Positions 23,339-33,090 of a stretch of DNA of 40,115 nucleotides are shown piece after piece. Source of the stretch: Amphimedon queenslandica (lineage: Eukaryota; Porifera; Demospongiae; Haplosclerida; Niphatidae); assembly GCF_000090795.2 (NCBI RefSeq), contig NW_003546276.1:384247-424361 (forward strand), written 5' to 3'. The notes beneath the pieces are model-generated. The model saw nothing but the letters and a program-made list of their open reading frames with translations. It searched no databases and was not told the origin of the DNA. The position numbers and the translations under genes are program-made. Every line of letters begins with the position of its first letter. The first letter of the stretch is position 1.

Positions 23339-23739
23339 GCAAGAGTGGACAATTATTCAGGGAGAGTGTCTAACCTGCCTATATACTGAGATACCACAGT
23401 GCATATGTTTACATCTGTTTTTTCCAAGTATACAGATATAATCCCAATAATCTTCAAAATTATGGGTGTGGTTAATAAAATGGCACTTGAAGCATGCAGG
23501 CAACTTTAAGACTTATATCTCCACTCTGAGGATCTGTAGTGCGAGAAACAAGCAGGAGCAGAAAGGAATATGTTCTAATGGTTGGCTATTTCTTTTTTGC
23601 AGCTTTTTGACTTGGAATGAATATAAGGTTGCAGAATGCCTACTTGGTGCTAAGCACCATGCTATGTAAACATACGCACTGTAATATCACAGAATATAGG
23701 CATGTTGGACACCCTCCCTAAATAATTATCCACTCTTGC
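23339..23739. mobile_element. 401 bp MITE inserted in satellite, with 5 bp target-site duplication
   Basis: The left end is GCAAGAGTGGACAATTATTC and the right end, on the other strand, is GCAAGAGTGGATAATTATTT. The inverted homology continues for about 70 bp (CAGGGAGAGTGTCTAAC against TAGGGAGGGTGTCCAAC, then GCCTATAT). CAGTA is duplicated at 23334-23338 and 23740-23744. Removing the element and one CAGTA restores a continuous satellite monomer, which proves insertion. Its interior, 23410-23660, has an unrecognised open frame of 67 codons. The superfamily is unclear: 5 bp duplications occur in Transib, but the termini lack the Transib CACWRTG ends. Confidence 0.9.
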
Positions 23740-23744
23740 CAGTA

Positions 23745-25055
23745 GTAAATGATGAGACTGAGTTAAATATTAGCATTTTGAAATTAGTGTTAAGATAATG
23801 CTTGATGTGCTACTCACTTTTCACTGTTTCTAAAGTTTATACCAGGAGTGACTGATCTGACAGAGTTTTGCATCTAAAATTATCAAAAGAAAATGTTTCA
23901 TTACTTGTTTCTTTTTCAGTTTCATAGTATGGTTGAAAATACAAGAAAAGACTGATCAGACCAAGTCCTTATCATTGGAGGTTGATTTTAAAACAATGTG
24001 TATATGTTTCAGTTCTTAGTTGTAAGTATGGTTTATACCAGAAACGACTGATTTGACTCAGGTTTTACAGTTGCTTGGTTTTGTAATGATCGTATTTTCT
24101 AATATTTAATATTTCTTTTCTTATTTTCATAGTAAATAAAATACCAGAAATATGTAATCAGACTGATTCTTTGTATTTAGAGGTTCATTGTGAAATAATT
24201 TGTTGTTTTTCTAAGTTTATACTAATTATTTTTTTCTTGTCGGTTTTATAGTGCAGTTTAAAATTCCAGAAGTGACTGATCTGACGAAGTCTATCATTTA
24301 AAATTGGTTTTAAAATGATGTTTTGTGTACTGCTTCTTACTATTCGTTTCTTCTTTTCTTACTCCCTCATGGTATAGTTTATACCATGACTGACTAAAAA
24401 CAATGAATTCTTATCATTGAAGTTTGGTTATAAAAATGATGTTTAATGTACTACATATTTCTTATTATTTGCTACTTAGTTCTAAGTTTCATAGCATTGT
24501 GTATTTTGAAGTGACTGATTTTTACACTTAAGTTTTGTTTTGAGATGTTTCAGGCACTACTTAATTTTCAGTTTTTCTATTCTCATTGTCATATTATAGT
24601 TTAAAATACCAGATGTCACTGATCAGACTGACTTTTCCTTTAAAGTTGGATTCTGAAATAATGTTTTGTTTTGCAAAGTTCATATTGTTTGTTTCTACTT
24701 TTCTCAATTTCTCTAAAAAGAATAAAATGTTTCAAGTAACTGACGAAACTGAGTCATAAAATGATTTTGAAATGTTGCATGTAATACTGACTTTTCACTA
24801 TCTGTTTCTTCTTTTCTAATGTTAAATGTATTGTTGATCAGAAATGACAGATCAGACTAAAATTTATCAGTTAAATTTGGTTATAAAATAATTTTTCAGG
24901 TATTTCATAAATTAAATGTATTGTTTAAAATACCAGAAGTCACTGTTTAGACTGAGTTTTTATCATTTCATTTAGGTAATAAAAGATTTCATGTACCACT
25001 CAATTTTCACAATTTGTTTCGTCTTTCCTTCTTTGTTTTGTTTTTCCTTTAAGGC
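23745..25055 (-). repeat. ~115 bp satellite, right arm, third segment (inverted)
   Basis: Inverted monomers continue (for example ATACCAGATGTCACTGATC near 24610 and AATACCAGAAGTCACTG near 24930). It ends at CTTTAAGGCATGAGGGAGAG, next to an inverted piece of the short LTR element. Confidence 0.85.
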
Positions 25056-25070
25056 ATGAGGGAGAGCTTT

Positions 25071-25316
25071 CAAATCAAAAATGAGCCAGCATACATCTTG
25101 TTGTTGCTGTGTAGCTTAACCCTGAGCAGTGGGTTGTCAGGGCCGTCTGGGTCACCATAAAGCAAATCAAAAATGAGTACTATGAGGGAGAGGCTGGCTG
25201 GCATATGGCAGGCAGGATTGCAGCGCTAGAAAGAACTTACGATGCCTTGTGTTGACGCCCAAACACTGATTATTAATAACACGGCATGGAACAATATACA
25301 AAGGTAGTTTATGAAT
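25071..25316 (-). mobile_element. Inverted 5' end (LTR plus primer-binding region) of the short LTR element
   Basis: Reverse complement of about 6369-6620: most of the LTR, TGGTGACCCAGACGGCCC, and the downstream region to GGCTCATTTTTGATTTG. I count about eight differences over roughly 245 bases. It is thus much closer to the 5' LTR region at 6340 than that LTR is to its own 3' partner. It closes the right arm of the giant inverted repeat and joins a Bel/Pao fragment with a 2-base overlap at 25315-25316. Confidence 0.85.
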
Positions 25317-25411
25317 TGTCTGAGATCATCCTGTCAGGTAACCCTCTTCTAGCAGCAAACCTTCAAAAACACCTTATAAAGGACTGAACAGACATGTTAT
25401 TCACAATATCT
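25315..25411 (-). mobile_element. Inverted 97 bp fragment of Bel/Pao integrase
   Basis: The reverse complement is identical by eye to 32629-32725 of the downstream Bel/Pao remnant. It includes the same internal TGA after GTGTTTT and the LPDRMISDN codons. It must have been copied from that element or from a very close relative. Confidence 0.88.
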
Positions 25412-25625
25412 GGAGGCACTGTAGAGGAAGAAATAATCAAGCAGATATTCTTACACAATGATCAACTACTAAGGAGCTGATAGCCAGACTATCCTGATGT
25501 TTTATGGTTCCAGTTGTTAAATGAAGCTGTAAAAAAATGATTTACCAGGGGAGATTCTTAAAAAGCTTGTGCAATGTAGTTAAAGTAGCTGATTGTAAAA
25601 CACAGTTTACTAGTCAGTGAGGTCA
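25411..25625 (+). repeat. 215 bp direct duplication, copy 1
   Basis: Identical by eye to 25900-26114. It is bordered on both sides by the 17-base ATGTTATTCACAATATC (about 25394 and 25625), which suggests copying by strand switching rather than transposition. Confidence 0.88.
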
Positions 25626-25656
25626 TGTTATTCACAATATCAATTTTTCCATACAT

Positions 25657-25690
25657 GATGGAAAAACCTTTCCTTTAAGGTTTTTCCATC
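25657..25690. repeat. Perfect hairpin
   Basis: GATGGAAAAACCTT and AAGGTTTTTCCATC pair perfectly (14/14) around TCCTTT. The preceding bases 25644-25667 form a second, overlapping palindrome (TTTTTCCAT/ATGGAAAAA). Overlapping palindromes of this sort are signs of replication template switching. Confidence 0.8.
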
Positions 25691-25819
25691 AAGACAATCT
25701 CTTCTACGTTAGAGTCTAAGGTTTGAGTCTCAGCTACTATATGCTGCACTGATTCACAGGTAGCACTTTGCTGGATTCAGGGAGATGACAAGGACTGGAA
25801 GCTCTTTATACATAATCAT

Positions 25820-25880
25820 GTGAGGGAAATAAGATTACCAAGTGAGGGAAATAAGATTACCAAGTGAGGGAAATAAGATT
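25820..25880 (+). repeat. 22 bp tandem repeat, three copies
   Basis: GTGAGGGAAATAAGATTACC plus AA occurs three times in a row. The unit comes from the RNase H codons of the older Bel/Pao remnant (VREIRLP), so it is a local expansion of coding sequence. Confidence 0.85.
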
Positions 25881-25899
25881 ACTTGTTGCTGCTAGCTGC

Positions 25900-26114
25900 T
25901 GGAGGCACTGTAGAGGAAGAAATAATCAAGCAGATATTCTTACACAATGATCAACTACTAAGGAGCTGATAGCCAGACTATCCTGATGTTTTATGGTTCC
26001 AGTTGTTAAATGAAGCTGTAAAAAAATGATTTACCAGGGGAGATTCTTAAAAAGCTTGTGCAATGTAGTTAAAGTAGCTGATTGTAAAACACAGTTTACT
26101 AGTCAGTGAGGTCA
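25900..26114 (+). repeat. 215 bp direct duplication, copy 2
   Basis: Identical to 25411-25625. This copy is probably the original, because its right flank continues into Bel/Pao sequence (CACAATATCAGATAAGG). Confidence 0.85.
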
Positions 26115-27895
26115 CAATATCAGATAAGGAGTTGAAAAATTACAGCAGTTTGGAAAGATTACGCAGGGTGACCAGACTAGCTCTAAAAATTGCAAGATAC
26201 TAAAGCAACGCGTCAGTGGTGGTGGCGCAAGTGCTATATTCAATGAAGAGATGAATGACGAGAAGACTCCTATCATAATGTACACAGTTTGTGTCAGCAG
26301 TAGCGCAAGCGCAGTACATACCGTTTAATGCAAAAGCCTGAGGAGCTGTAGATTATCAAATACCAGAAAAAGTTTTATCCAGAATAGCAAGTTCCAGATC
26401 TTGCAGAAGCAGGTTTAACTACTCAGGATTCCAGTGGAATTTGGAGGAATCAAGGACGTCTAAAGAATGCTGCTCTACCAAGTCATACAAAGCATCCAAT
26501 CATTTTACATGAGAAGAAATATTTTCAGAACTTATTTGTAGAGCTCATGAGAGTCTATCATAACTGTGCCAAGGAGACATTAACTGAAGCGAGATCAAGA
26601 TACTGGATCCTCAGAGGAAAAGCAGCAGTTAGAATATCGCCGTTGCATTGTGTCGAAAGGCTGAAGAGAGGTCATATGGAGGTCCTATACCACCACCCAT
26701 TCCTTCAATTCGAGTTTCGGAGGAGCCACCATTCACATAAACTGGTGTGGACTTTGCTTGTTTATTATTTGTCAAAGGTGGTCATCAATCTGAGAGTAAA
26801 GCGTATTTGTTTGTTTACATGTTGACAACAGCTTTACATTTGGATGTTGTGCAAAATTTGTCTGAGTTTTTTTAGGTGTCTTAAGAAATTTATTGCAAGA
26901 TATGAATTACCAAGAAAAATTGTCTCAGATAATGCCAAGACTTTCAAGAGTATTGTGAGGATCATAAGGAAGCACATGAATCATCCTGATACTGATTATT
27001 ATCTATCGGATCATTGTATGATCTGGACTTTCAATCTGTAGAGAGCGAATTGGTGGGGAGCAGTTTTTGAACACCTGATTTGTCCTGTGAAGCAATATCT
27101 AAAGAAAGTAACTGGACGGGCAAAACTGCATCATGAAGAGTTAATTACTTTGGTTACTGGAGTACAAATGATTGTCAATTTTAGGCTATTGTTGTATGTC
27201 TCACAAGGAAAGTTTGAAGAAGCCATAACTCCTTCACATATACATACAAAAAGAAGAGTTCTGAGTCTACCTGAAAGTTTTTGTGTTATGAAGATGATGG
27301 AGATTACAAAGTGACTCCACAACTCCTGAGTAAGAGATTGAAGCATCTTAATCACTTAATCAAGTAATGGATAAGTTTCAGAAGTGATGGAGGAGCAAAT
27401 ATCTGATGGAATTTAGAGATGCTCATATCATAATTCTCAAGCTGATCTGCAAAGAGTAACAGTTGGAGATTATGGTGGATGATTTTCAGTTATTGAAAGA
27501 AACTGGTTTTTGCAACCTGGGCCGTAAAGAACCGATAATTGGTCAAGATGGCTACACTAGAGGAGCAGTTTCAGCCTAGTACTGTTCCTCAAGATGAGAC
27601 AATCAGACCTGAACCATCATTACCAATGGAGGACAGTGAGGACAGTGAGTATAGAGACTCCCAACCTTCAACTGAAGTGACCGAGGTTGCTCAACCTATC
27701 TAGTCCACAAGGAAGTCTAGAAGATCTGCAGCTGTTCTTGCTCATGTTTATTTACTAGCTCAATCTATAGATTAACTACGAGAGTGAAAAAATTCTTTGA
27801 TGCATTATCTGACTACTTATTAGCGATGCAAGTGTCGGTGTTTTACTTGTATTTTGGCTAGCATTTGATAAGTATCAATACTAACCCACGGGGAG

Positions 27896-28119
27896 TGCTA
27901 GAGAGTTTAATATCATAGTGAGTGATGTGGGTGTAATCTAACTATTATTCATGTAACTTAATTTTTTGAGCATGCTCAGTAGTGAGTGTGACTTCTTGCT
28001 GTGAGTCTTTTGTTAAGAAAGATTTTTTTAAAGACAGAAAGATCTGTTATGATTGAGTTATTGCGAACTGCCCTTGCCTCAACGCTCTGAGAAAAATTAG
28101 GAGATTGAGAATACTCACA
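27896..28119 (+). repeat. Bel/Pao LTR, apparently shared by two tandem remnants
   Basis: Starts TGCTAGAGAG right after the purine-rich ACGGGGAG tract that ends the upstream remnant, and ends ACTCACA. Two bases later comes TGGTGCCGAAACCC, a primer-binding-like site of Bel/Pao type. It could therefore serve as the 3' LTR of the remnant on the left and the 5' LTR of the one on the right. No second copy was found after 33390, so the LTR limits are inferred from the tracts and the TG...CA ends. Confidence 0.55.
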
Positions 28120-28365
28120 TTTGGTGCCGAAACCCAGGAGGACAGTCTTAGATAGTTACTTAAAGGAGCTTTTTTGTGACGGGAGTTGGAGATAGAGGTA
28201 GTTAAAGTTTTGATGTTTATCAGCCTTAAGAGTAATTATAGAGATATAATAGTGAATAAATTTTCTATTGCGATAATTATTATTTGATACGTGGGCGTAC
28301 ACGACTACACGTGATTAATGGCTGATCTAAGGAGAAAATTAATTGTAAAAAAATGGCTAGAGGAA

Positions 28366-29220
28366 TATGGCTGATAAAAGAATAGCAGAAATGGAAGCTG
28401 TTTGGGGACTGGAGTTATTGGAGAGCCAGCTCTTGAGGAGAAGTTGGGGACACTGAAGCATCTAGATGGGGAGATCCTGGTTTTAATCCAGGACAAAGCT
28501 GATGTCCTACTGGATATAGAAGAAGCTGATACTTATACTCAGAGAATATATGAACAGATGGTAAGTATTGATTCTCATGCAAACCCAGCACCAGCTGCCA
28601 CTACTGGAGTAGAAACTGCTGCTTCTATGACATCTTTAGCTGCTTCTATGACATCTTTAGCTGCTTCTATGACATCTTTAGCCATACAGGCAAAACTGCC
28701 TAAGTTGAGCTTACCTATTTTCAATGGAGATGTGACAGATTGGCCTGCTTTTTGGATTATTATGAGGTAGCTGTCCACAAGAATGCAGCTTTGTCTAAGG
28801 TTGAGAAGTTTACATATTTGCAATCTTTAGTTTTAAAAGGAGCTAAAACACACTATATCAGGATTGGCTCTTACTGCCGCAAACTATGGAGAGGTGATTG
28901 CATTGCTTGAGTCGAGGTATGGCAATAAAGAGCACATTATTTCAAAGCACATGGAGGTACTTTTGAGCATAGAATCCGTGACATGGCAAGGCAACACTCA
29001 TTCTTTATGGGCCTTGTACGATAAAGTGGAGACTCATCTGAGAGCCTTAAAGGCACTAGGGGTGCCAGCAGAAGCTTATATTAGCTTATTGCCTTCTTTA
29101 ATTTTGAAGAAACTCCCCCAGGAGTTATGCCTAGCTATTAGTAGAAAGTTGAAATATGTAGATTGGAAGTTAGATGAAATGAGAGAATTGGGAGAGGAAC
29201 TGTATACAGGCTAGAGAGAG
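28366..29220 (+). pseudogene. Bel/Pao Gag (DUF1759-like), broken
   Basis: ATG at 28366 opens MADKRIAEMEA, then a frameshift near 28400 leads into LEEKLGTLKHLDGEILVL. This is followed by an Ala/Ser/Thr-rich linker and LPKLSLPIFNGDVTDWPAFW (28690-28755), the hallmark opening of DUF1759. A second frameshift near 28765 leads to VEKFTYLQSLVLKGAK and then LTAANYGEVIALLESRYGNK (28864-29214), ending at TAG. The protein would form the capsid-like shell in an active element. The linker holds three exact copies of a 21 bp unit (28618-28680) encoding AASMTSL. Confidence 0.8.
28618..28680 (+). repeat. 21 bp in-frame repeat, three exact copies, in Gag
   Basis: GCTGCTTCTATGACATCTTT plus A, three times without a mismatch. 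The length is divisible by three and keeps the frame. Confidence 0.92.
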
Positions 29221-29309
29221 AGCTCCAGCAGAGGGACAAAAGCCTGACTCTGAGCATAATAGAAGTAAAAGAAGAGTACCAGGCACTGCTGCAACCTTGT
29301 TTACAGGAA

Positions 29310-29520
29310 ATTTTTATTGTTGTTTCTGTAAGCAATCACATGCTAGTGAGAATTGTAGGAGTATTGCTGATCCTGGAGCCAGGCAGCAAATCTTGAGAGA
29401 ACTAGGGAGATGCTTTCTGTTTGAGGAGAGGGCACATGAGCAGGGCCTGTAGGCAACACACTAAATGTAGTAAGTGTGGTGGCAAACACCATGTCAATAT
29501 TTGTTTTAGATCAGAGAATG
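29310..29520 (+). pseudogene. Bel/Pao zinc knuckles
   Basis: Translation gives CFCKQSHASENC and, after a frameshift, KCSKCGGKHHVNICF, two Cys/His knuckles of the kind that bind nucleic acid at the Gag C-terminus of Bel/Pao elements. Frames between them are broken by a stop after EQGL. Confidence 0.65.
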
Positions 29521-29579
29521 AGAGCAAAGCGGGCGGCAGTACTAAAAGCAGCAAGAGAACGTTGAATCCTAAGGCAGAA

Positions 29580-30000
29580 CTTTCTTAAATCTGCCTCATT
29601 ATTTGTTGATAATCATGGGACTGTATTATTGCAGACTGCGCCAGCTAATTGTTTTAATTTAGAAAAGAGTGAATGTTGTGAGAATCTGAGAGTAGCATTT
29701 GACAATGGGAGTCAGTACTCTGATATTACTGAAAGCACATGCACTAGTTTAGAGTTAATACCTATAGGGAAACGTAATATTCATATTGTGTCATTTGATA
29801 ATAACAGTAATTGTCAGAGTTGAGATGTTGTGAAGTTGCGAATAGAGTGTAAAGAGAATATTGTGCATGAATTGTCTCTACTTGCTGTTCCCATAATTTG
29901 TGAGCCTTTGTCTGGCAGTAATGTTTCACAGAACAGTCTGAGAGCTTATCCTCTTTAGCAGATCTTGAATTTGCTGATTCAACAGTGGATAGGGAAACAA
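29580..30000 (+). pseudogene. Bel/Pao aspartic protease region (DUF1758-like), broken
   Basis: NLRVAFDNGSQYSDITEST (29685-29740) aligns with the protease active-site loop of Bel/Pao, usually written D-S/T-G-S. The Asp is kept but the next residue is Asn. A stop after NSNCQS at 29822 and a further frame change near 29940 break it. In active elements this protease cuts the polyprotein. Confidence 0.62.
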
Positions 30001-31147
30001 TTAATTTGAATGCTTTAGTGGGTATTGATTTTTACAGGAGTTTTATTACTGGGGAAGTTATCAAGGGTAGAGAAGGGCCTATTGCTGTGTATTCTTTATT
30101 GGGCTGGATTGTGTTTGGTCCTGTCTGTGGTACTTCTACTGCTCTTGTAACTCACACTTTGATGACAGAAGCTCAGAGCATATCAGGGACAACTGGGTTG
30201 AATGAACAGCTGAAAAAGTTTTGGGAACTTGAGTCTTTGGGGATTACAAAGGAGGAGAAATCATTATATGATCAATTCGTTTCTTTTATTGGAGAGAGCT
30301 ACCATGTGACTCTACCTTGGAGAGATACTTTCAGATTATTGCCAGACAACTATCAATTGAGTCTTAGAAGACTAAATGGGTTATTGCGTGGATTGAGACA
30401 GCAACCAGCGTTGTTTGAACAGTATAGTAGGGTTATTACAGAGCAAATTGCGAAGGGAATTGCTGAGGTTGTGGGAAATCCTAACATGGTTTGTGGCGAG
30501 GGTGTAAATTAACTTCCTCATCACGCGATCATTCGACACGACAAACAGACTACTTAAGTCATAGTAGTATTTGATGCCTCCATGAAGACTACTGGATTAT
30601 CTTTAAATGAATGTTTACATGTGGGGCTTAAGTTCAATCAGCATATTATGGACATTTTATTGAGATTCAGACTGAACAAATGCGCCTTCATTGCTGATAT
30701 TGAGGAGGCATTTTTGATGATAGCTGTTGCTGAGCAGGACAAGACATTTTGAGATTTTTTGGATTGATGATATGGAGAAGAGCTCTCCTATCATACAAGT
30801 ATTGCTCTTTGCTCGAGTCACGTTTGGCATAGCATGCATTGTTTTTACTTAATGCCACGGTAAAGCATCATATTGAGAAGTATTCAGACGTCAAGCCAAC
30901 TATAGTTGCGAAACTTATTAATTCTATGTATGTTGATGATGTTTTGTGTGGTGCAAGTGATTATTGTGAAGCTCTAAAGTTGTATGAAGAGTTTAAGACT
31001 ATATTAGTGAAAGGGGGTTTTAATCTTAGAAAATTTGCCTGTACGCTGCTTCAGCAGCAGATAAAGATTCCCCACGGGGGTAGCAGAGTTTTGAGATTAC
31101 GGTGGGATGTCAATCAAGATGAGTTTGTTATGGATTCAATTGAGTGA
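29985..31147 (+). pseudogene. Bel/Pao reverse transcriptase, broken
   Basis: 29985-30512 carries LNALVGIDFYRSFITGEV and SLLGWIVFGPV (end of the DUF1758-like domain), then KFWELESLGITKEEKSLYDQ. The palm begins near 30520 with LPHHAIIRHDKQT and VVFDASMKTTGLSLNECLH; FIADIEEAFLMIAVAEQDK follows, with the first catalytic Asp. A stop and frameshift near 30750 and a lost segment near 30830 follow. 30839-31147 resumes with FLLNATVKHHIEKY and MYVDDVLCGA, with the Asp-Asp pair intact. The enzyme would copy element RNA into DNA. Confidence 0.85.
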
Positions 31148-31149
31148 AG

Positions 31150-31962
31150 TAGTGAGAAGTGTGAATGAGAGTAGTGTAACTAAAAAAGAGATAATTAGCA
31201 TTGGTAGTAGTATATTTGACCCACTTGGGTTTGTATCTCCAGTAACTATTAAAGTAAAGATATTGTTTCAAGAATTACATTGTTCCAAAATTTGCTGCAA
31301 TTATATTATCCCTGGGGATCTGTTGCAGCAATGGCGTAATGTATTATGCATATTGAGAGAAAGTGAGGTAATTCGTGTACCAAGGTGGTGTTTGAGAGAT
31401 TGTGAGAATAGTCAGTTCAGACTATGTGATTTTAGTGATGCATCAAAGCGAGCGTCTGCAGCGTTTGCAGATTGATGGAGGAAGAACGATGTTTCTAACT
31501 TCAAAGACTAGAGTAGCTCCTTTGAGTCAAGTGACAGTGCCAAGATTGGAATTACTGGGAACTTTGCTGCTTGCTAAATTGATGAAGAGTAATTCTGAAG
31601 CACTTAAGAATGATTTGAAGTTACTACCGGCTATTTGCTATACAGATTCTCAAGTGGCTTTGTGTTGGATTGTTGGAGATAATAAGGAGTGGAAGCCTTT
31701 TGTGGAGAATAGGGTGAAGGAGATTAGGAGACTTGTTCCAGTGGAACAGTGGTATTGTCCGGGGAAGGACAATCCTGCAGACCTCTCAAAAAGAGGAGTG
31801 ACTACTACAGAGCTAATTAGTGATCCTCTTTGGTTCTATGGACATAGCCAGCTGAAGGATATAGACTCACTGGAGTATTTTAGCCGGGTACTCAGTGGTG
31901 GCAATGAGTATGAGAGTGAGACTGTGAGTTATTTGTTCACGTGTCACGTGGCAAATTTATGA
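31150..31962 (+). pseudogene. Bel/Pao A17-type region and RNase H, broken
   Basis: SIFDPLGFVSPVTIKVKILF (31200-31265) is a signature of the peptidase A17/RT connection in Bel/Pao. CDFSDASKRASAAFAD opens RNase H; a frameshift near 31470 leads to SKTRVAPLSQVTVPRLELLG, CYTDSQVALCWIVGDNKEW and QWYCPGKDNPADLSKRGV. The Asp residues of DFSDAS and TDSQ and the Glu of RLELLG are the expected metal ligands. Ends at TGA 31960-31962. Confidence 0.85.
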
Positions 31963-32179
31963 AGCATTATAGATGCGCGAAGATTCAGTATTATTGAGAA
32001 GCTTTGTAAAGTTACTGGTTTTGTATTGAAGTTTATTGATATTTTTTGAAGAATTTTGTACATACAGAAGGAAGTAGCATGTTGCCATGGCAACTGAAGA
32101 CGGAGTGTATGTGGGTTTGCAAATGTCAACAAGAATTTGTGGGTATGAGTGAGTTTGAGAGTCTAAAGAAGCAGTAACA

Positions 32180-33090
32180 GTTATTTGAAAATGAGAATAT
32201 TTGGCATTGTGGAGGCAGATTGAAGAATGCGGAACTGTCTTATAGTTCTAAGCATCCGATTGTTTTGCCATCCAAGCATTATTTTACGAAGTTAGTAATT
32301 AATAGAGCCCACAAGCGAGTGTATCATAATATCATAATGGTATTACGGAAAAGTTAACAGAAGTGCAATCTATGTATTGGATAATTAGAGGGAGAGCAAG
32401 AGTGAAACAGTTCATTCATAATTGTATTGTGTGTAAAAGATTAGAAGGGAAACATTATGGTGTTCCAGTACCACCTCCCCTTCCAGCATTTAGAGTGAGA
32501 GAGGCCCCTCCATTTTTGAGTATGGGAGTTGATTTTGCTGGGCCATTATTTATTAAAGAGCATAGAGAATGTGAGAGTAAAGTGTGGGTGTGCCTGTTTC
32601 CTTGTTGTGCAACCAGAGCCATTCATTTAGATATTGTGAATAACATGTCTGTTCAGTCCTTTATAAGGTGTTTTTGAAGGTTTGCTGCTAGAAGAGGGTT
32701 ACCTGACAGGATGATCTCAGACAATGCTAAGACGTTCAAAGGAGCAGCAAGGATCATTGGAAAGATCATGAAGTATCCTGATGTCCATCAATATTTAGAG
32801 AATTTTCAAGTCAAATGGGTGTTTAATGTGGAGAAGGCCCCTTGGTAGGGTGCAATATTCGAGCGGTTGATCCAGTCAAACGGTGGTTAAGAAAGAGTGT
32901 TGGCAGAGCAAAACTGAATCTGGAAGAACTGTCTACTATTATTATTGAGGTGGAGATGATCATTAACTCCAGACCTTCATCACATCTACTCATTGTGCAT
33001 AGACTTTTGAACTTACCTGAATGTCTTCTTCATGAAAAGGATGAAGATGATTATAATGTTACTCCATAGCTGCTGACTAAGAGAATGAGA
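32180..33090 (+). pseudogene. Bel/Pao integrase, broken
   Basis: The zinc-binding H2C2 part is seen as GGRLKNAELSYSSKHPIVLP and FIHNCIVCKRLEG. The core has FLSMGVDFAGPLF (first Asp), LPDRMISDNAKTFKG (second Asp) and AIFERLIQS (Glu). A TGA after VQSFIRCF at 32675 and a TAG just before GAIFERL at 32847 interrupt it, followed by a frameshift near 32870. The tail LNLEELSTIIIEVEMIINSR then jumps to SSHLLIVHRLL, lacking about a dozen residues expected in between. Confidence 0.85.

Larger units (their letters stand above)
25720..27790 (+). mobile_element. Older Bel/Pao retrotransposon remnant (RNase H to C-terminus)
   Basis: Plus-strand frames give, in order: the RNase H segment CTDSQVALCWIQGDDKDW (25744-25845); the A17-to-integrase linker with YSSLERLRRVTRLAL (about 26135-26190); the integrase zinc-binding region from NQGRLKNAALPSHTKHPI (26450-26510) to TLTEARSRYWILRGKA (26580-26630); and the catalytic core with LPRKIVSDNAKTFKS (26900-26950) and WWGAVFEHL (27050). 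The DUF5641-like tail includes HHEELITLVTGVQMIVNF and EAITPSHI. The C-terminal basic STRKSRRSAAVLAH lies near 27700-27740. The DDE Asp and Glu are still visible, but stops and frameshifts are everywhere. LTR-proximal gag and protease are missing on its left, which is rearranged. Confidence 0.8.

Noticed and set aside
28575-28823. Minus-strand 82-codon ORF with repeated KDVIEAA
   Set aside because: It is the antisense of the three 21 bp repeats in Bel/Pao Gag.
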